64,000 nt of DNA from an uncultured Bacilli bacterium (GTDB lineage: Bacteria > Bacillota_I > Bacilli_A > RFN20 > CAG-631), in NCBI GenBank assembly GCA_934201705.1, contig CAKPXF010000003.1:62001-126000 (forward strand). The letters run 5' to 3'. How positions within the stretch are numbered: the stretch's first letter is position 1; every line of letters starts with the position of its first letter. The position numbers and the translations under genes were made by a program. Shown one piece after another: positions 61,848 through 64,000 of this stretch. The notes under the pieces were generated by a model. It had not been told where the DNA came from. It made no database searches and worked only from the letters and a program-made list of their open reading frames with translations.

Positions 61848-62261
61848 TTAGTCAACGATTTCAAGGCCCATTGATTTTGCTGAGCCTTCGATAATCTTCA
61901 TTGCGCCTTCAATATCGTTAGCGTTTAAATCAGGCATTTTATATTCAGCAATTGCCTTGATTTGTTCTTTTGTAACTTTTCCAACCTTTACAGAATTAGG
62001 TGTAGCAGAACCTTTATTGATTTTTGCTGCTTCCTTTAATTTGAAAGTTGCTGGAGTTGTCTTTAATACGAAGTCAAAACTCTTATCTTCATATGCAGTA
62101 ATAATTACTGGTACAACTTCTCCTGCTCTGTCTGCAGTTTTTGCATTAAAATCAGAGCAAAACTTTGGCATCATAATACCAGCTGATGCAAGTGCTGGTC
62201 CTGGTTTGGCTTGGCCTGCAGGAATTTGTAGTTTAACTACCTTTGCGACTCTTTTACTCAC
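61848..62261 (-). CDS. rplK: 50S ribosomal protein L11
   Basis: Builds the GTPase-associated centre with 23S rRNA. KVVKLQIPAGQAKPGPALASAGI-type start (LQIPAGQAKPGPALASAG) and the C-terminal rRNA-binding AIAEYKMPDLNANDIEGAMK are typical. The frame opens with an ATG at 62267, but GGAGG is then only three bases away; the GTG at 62261 has an eight-base gap and gives the normal MSKRVAKVVKL start (137 residues). In most Bacilli nusG and secE stand upstream; here an insertion relic does, so those genes must be elsewhere. Confidence 0.96.
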   Translation of the reverse strand: MSKRVAKVVKLQIPAGQAKPGPALASAGIMMPKFCSDFNAKTADRAGEVVPVIITAYEDKSFDFVLKTTPATFKLKEAAKINKGSATPNSVKVGKVTKEQIKAIAEYKMPDLNANDIEGAMKIIEGSAKSMGLEIVD

Positions 62262-62289
62262 GAGCATTTCCTCCTTAAATTTTGTTCGT

Positions 62290-62330
62290 GTCGTGGTGAT
62301 AATGAATTATTTTAATTCTTCCACTACGAC
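62290..62330 (-). promoter_or_regulatory. Structured leader before rplK
   Basis: A 9-base stem with one mismatch (GTCGTAGTG at 62322-62330, CACCACGAC at 62290-62298 on the minus strand) encloses a second hairpin GAATT/AATTC (62304-62318). The position fits an autoregulatory site for L1 or L11. No known structure was matched. Confidence 0.4.
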
Positions 62331-62375
62331 GCAAAGAATTATACATATGTGCACACTTGCGCATACGCGTATATT

Positions 62376-62404
62376 ATTTTACGATATTTTACAACTATTT
62401 GCAA
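62376..62404 (-). promoter_or_regulatory. Promoter of the rplKAJL-rpoBC block
   Basis: -35 TTGCAA (62399-62404) and -10 TAAAAT (62376-62381), 17 bases apart. The region just downstream holds the palindromes ATACGCGTAT and TGTGCACA near the start of transcription. Confidence 0.55.
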
Positions 62405-62486
62405 TAGAAAAATGATTTTTCTTGCAAGATAGATTTAAATTTTGATTAAAAAGCGTACAAATAAGTTTTTACTATTGTAAAAAGGA

Positions 62487-62580
62487 ACAAAAGTGATTAG
62501 AAATCACTCAATAGTAAAAATACTATTTTTTTATGATATACAGTTATAATTATTATTTTTTTAAGGTAAATAATTATAAT
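62487..62580 (-). mobile_element. Right end of IS605-type element B, with three hairpins
   Basis: Same layout as 50185-50279. Hairpin 1: GTGATT/AATCAC (62493-62507). Hairpin 2: ATAGTA/TACTAT with AAAA loop (62511-62526) and T-run. Hairpin 3: 11-bp arms (62544-62554 and 62569-62579) next to the TnpB stop. Hairpin 2 has wholly different bases from element A but the same geometry. Confidence 0.65.
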
Positions 62581-63874
62581 ACTACCTGTACTCGATATGG
62601 TATTGTTAGACCGCTATCCCTCAAATGAGTTATTATCTCACCATTAGGTTTACTTTTTCTTAAGATATTGCATTCTGCATTTAAATCAGCATTAATTACT
62701 TTATTATTACTTGCTTTAAATAAGCCTCTATATATTCTCTTTTCTAAATATTTTTCTTTTTTAATTATTTCTTCATTGTCAATAAATGAAGTTAATGATG
62801 TATATGATTCATTTATTATTTTTACATCAATATTATACATGTTCAATTTGAACTTTAATTTATTTACAAATCTTGCTAAAGGAATAGATACAAATGATTG
62901 GTTTACCTTACTTTTGTTTTTTCCTTTTAGCTTTTTGTACCATTTTGTTTAAAGCCTTTATTATATCCAATCACGACATGGCTAACTTTAGCATCTATTA
63001 TTTTATTAACAGTTTGTTTAACAGCTTTACTTATATAATCATTAATTAAATTTTTATGATGAATATCCATTCTTATTAATCTTTTTGAATAGACTTTATT
63101 ACCTTTTAATTTACTTTGTAATTTTGCTTTGTTTTTATTATATAATTGATTTATTGATTTTAGTTTTTTTCCATCAATTATAAATGAAGAAGAATTACTT
63201 ACACAAACAGTTGCTAAGTTATTTATTCCTATATCTATGCCTGCATAAATATTATTATCAACAACTCCTTCTTTTTTATCATTTATAGTATAAGAAAATT
63301 CGATATTAAAGTAATTATTATATGATGGTACTATTCTTACTTGATGTATTTTATTGTCTTTTATTATTTTAGGTATTTTAAAATAAATTGCTTTAATTTT
63401 AATATTATCTAATTAATTAATAAATTTATTAATTAATGCATCTTCATATTTAATTTTATAAAATTTATTTGTTCTTAATAAATTAGATAAAGGTAGTTTA
63501 ATACATTTCTTATTTTTATGTAAAACTATTCTTATTTGATCGCTGTATAGTGGATAATAACCATATTTATTTAAATACCTAGGAATCTTAACATTTTCAT
63601 TTTTTGAAAATTTAATAAAATTATTCATCATATTATAAGCCGATTTAATTGTACATATAGATTGATAAGTATTTAGTAAATGAAAATTTTCATTATTATT
63701 TAATACTTTATTATTGTTAAAATATGTACCAATTTTATTAAAAGTAAAATAATCTTGTCTTAGTTGATAAAGTGTAGCATTATAAAGATTCTTTGAAATA
63801 TGACATAAAAAATTTAATATTTTTTGTTCTTTAATAGTAGCTTTATAATGATACTTAATTGTTAAAAATCTCAT
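62574..63874 (-). pseudogene. Nearly full-length but broken TnpB (IS605 OrfB)
   Basis: From the ATG at 63874 (GGAGGTGA upstream) a frame runs through an N-terminal part (MRFLTIKYHYKATIKEQ, YQSICTIKSAYNMMNNFIKF) to a TAA at 63413. The same frame continues beyond it with RuvC-I AGIDIGINNLATVCV and a lysine-rich stretch to VSHVVIGYNKGFKQNGTKS and a second stop. A shift then leads to WYKKLKGKNKSKVNQSFVSI and the RuvC-III part, NADLNAECNIL. One nonsense codon plus one frameshift therefore stand between this and a complete TnpB of about 430 residues. Only few changes would be needed, so decay is recent. TnpA is absent from the window. Confidence 0.85.
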
Positions 63875-64000
63875 CTACAATTCACCTCCTTTATTTTTAT
63901 AAGCATAAACTTTACCTTTAGAAAATTATATCATAAAAAGGCACATTATTCAGCATATTTTTTTAATTTTTACTATTTGCACAAAAGTATCAAAATAGTT
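63875..64000. other. Edge of the window, no gene seen
   Basis: Upstream region of the TnpB relic with its ribosome site (63881-63888). The left end of the element was not identified; it may lie outside the window. Confidence 0.3.

Noticed and set aside
50185..63874. The two TnpB relics as ends of one composite transposon
   Set aside because: IS605-type elements do not normally form composite transposons, no TnpA is present and the enclosed genes are core housekeeping genes.
1..64000. Search for tRNA, rRNA, tmRNA and CRISPR arrays
   Set aside because: No intergenic stretch showed a convincing tRNA arm pattern, rRNA stretch, ssrA-like end or regular repeat-spacer pattern by eye.

Overview
The window is low-GC, AT-rich bacterial DNA. 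The gene order is typical of Bacillota/Bacilli: rpsL-rpsG-fusA-tuf, rplK-rplA-rplJ-rplL-(rsmC-like)-rpoB-rpoC, hrcA-grpE-dnaK-dnaJ, ftsK with the two M16 peptidases of the ymfF/ymfH type, smpB with rnr, and secG. UGA is used as a stop in the four-base ATGA overlaps (for example the thyA/folA and ymfF/ymfH junctions), so this is not a code-4 mycoplasma. Peptidoglycan and lipoprotein genes (a dacF-type carboxypeptidase, lgt, several lipoproteins) show a cell with a wall. The best guess, an inference, is an uncultured gut Bacilli lineage near the base of Mollicutes-related groups (RF39/Acholeplasmatales/Erysipelotrichales-like). Almost every gene is on the minus strand.

Layout. 1-1.2 kb: a cut-off sugar-isomerase-like gene and a PocR/AraC regulator. 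1.3-6.6 kb: carboxypeptidase, then a tightly overlapping nucleotide and lipid run (pdp, plsC, folA, thyA), then acpS. 6.6-12 kb: two M16 peptidase genes and ftsK, whose linker carries 90-bp tandem repeats. 12-16.9 kb: the heat-shock operon with two CIRCE operators around one strong promoter. 17-20.5 kb: small unknown genes, trmB, and thrS (no TGS domain) behind a T-box. 20.8-23.3 kb: two glycosyltransferases. 23.5-26.4 kb: phosphodiesterase, zinc-ribbon membrane protein, galT and a DJ-1 protein. 26.5-29.2 kb: accessory, decaying DNA with a membrane protein, a frameshifted lipoprotein, a lipoprotein lacking a normal start codon, and a probable transposase relic. 29.3-41.7 kb: smpB, rnr, secG, uvrB, an S41 protease, whiA, a trxB-like gene, lgt and uvrA. 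41.8-46.1 kb: tuf and the str operon. 46.3-50 kb: a 1252-residue surface lipoprotein with four copies of one module. 50.2-50.8 kb: a shrunken TnpB relic. 51.4-62.3 kb: rpoC, rpoB, an rsmC-like gene and the L7/L12, L10, L1, L11 genes with an L10 leader. 62.5-63.9 kb: a second TnpB relic.

How the parts relate. Most of the window is core housekeeping with readable regulation: CIRCE/HrcA, T-box, L10 leader, sigma-A promoters and many rho-independent terminators. Novelty is concentrated in four places. (i) Two decayed TnpB elements flank the ribosomal-protein/RNA-polymerase block, and their right ends keep three hairpins with compensatory base changes. (ii) The 27-29 kb zone holds broken lipoproteins. 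(iii) The repeat-built lipoprotein lies between the str operon and the first TnpB relic. (iv) Some core proteins have unusual architecture: RpoC with an insert of about 180 residues, ThrS without TGS, and a TrxB-like protein without the usual NADPH motif.
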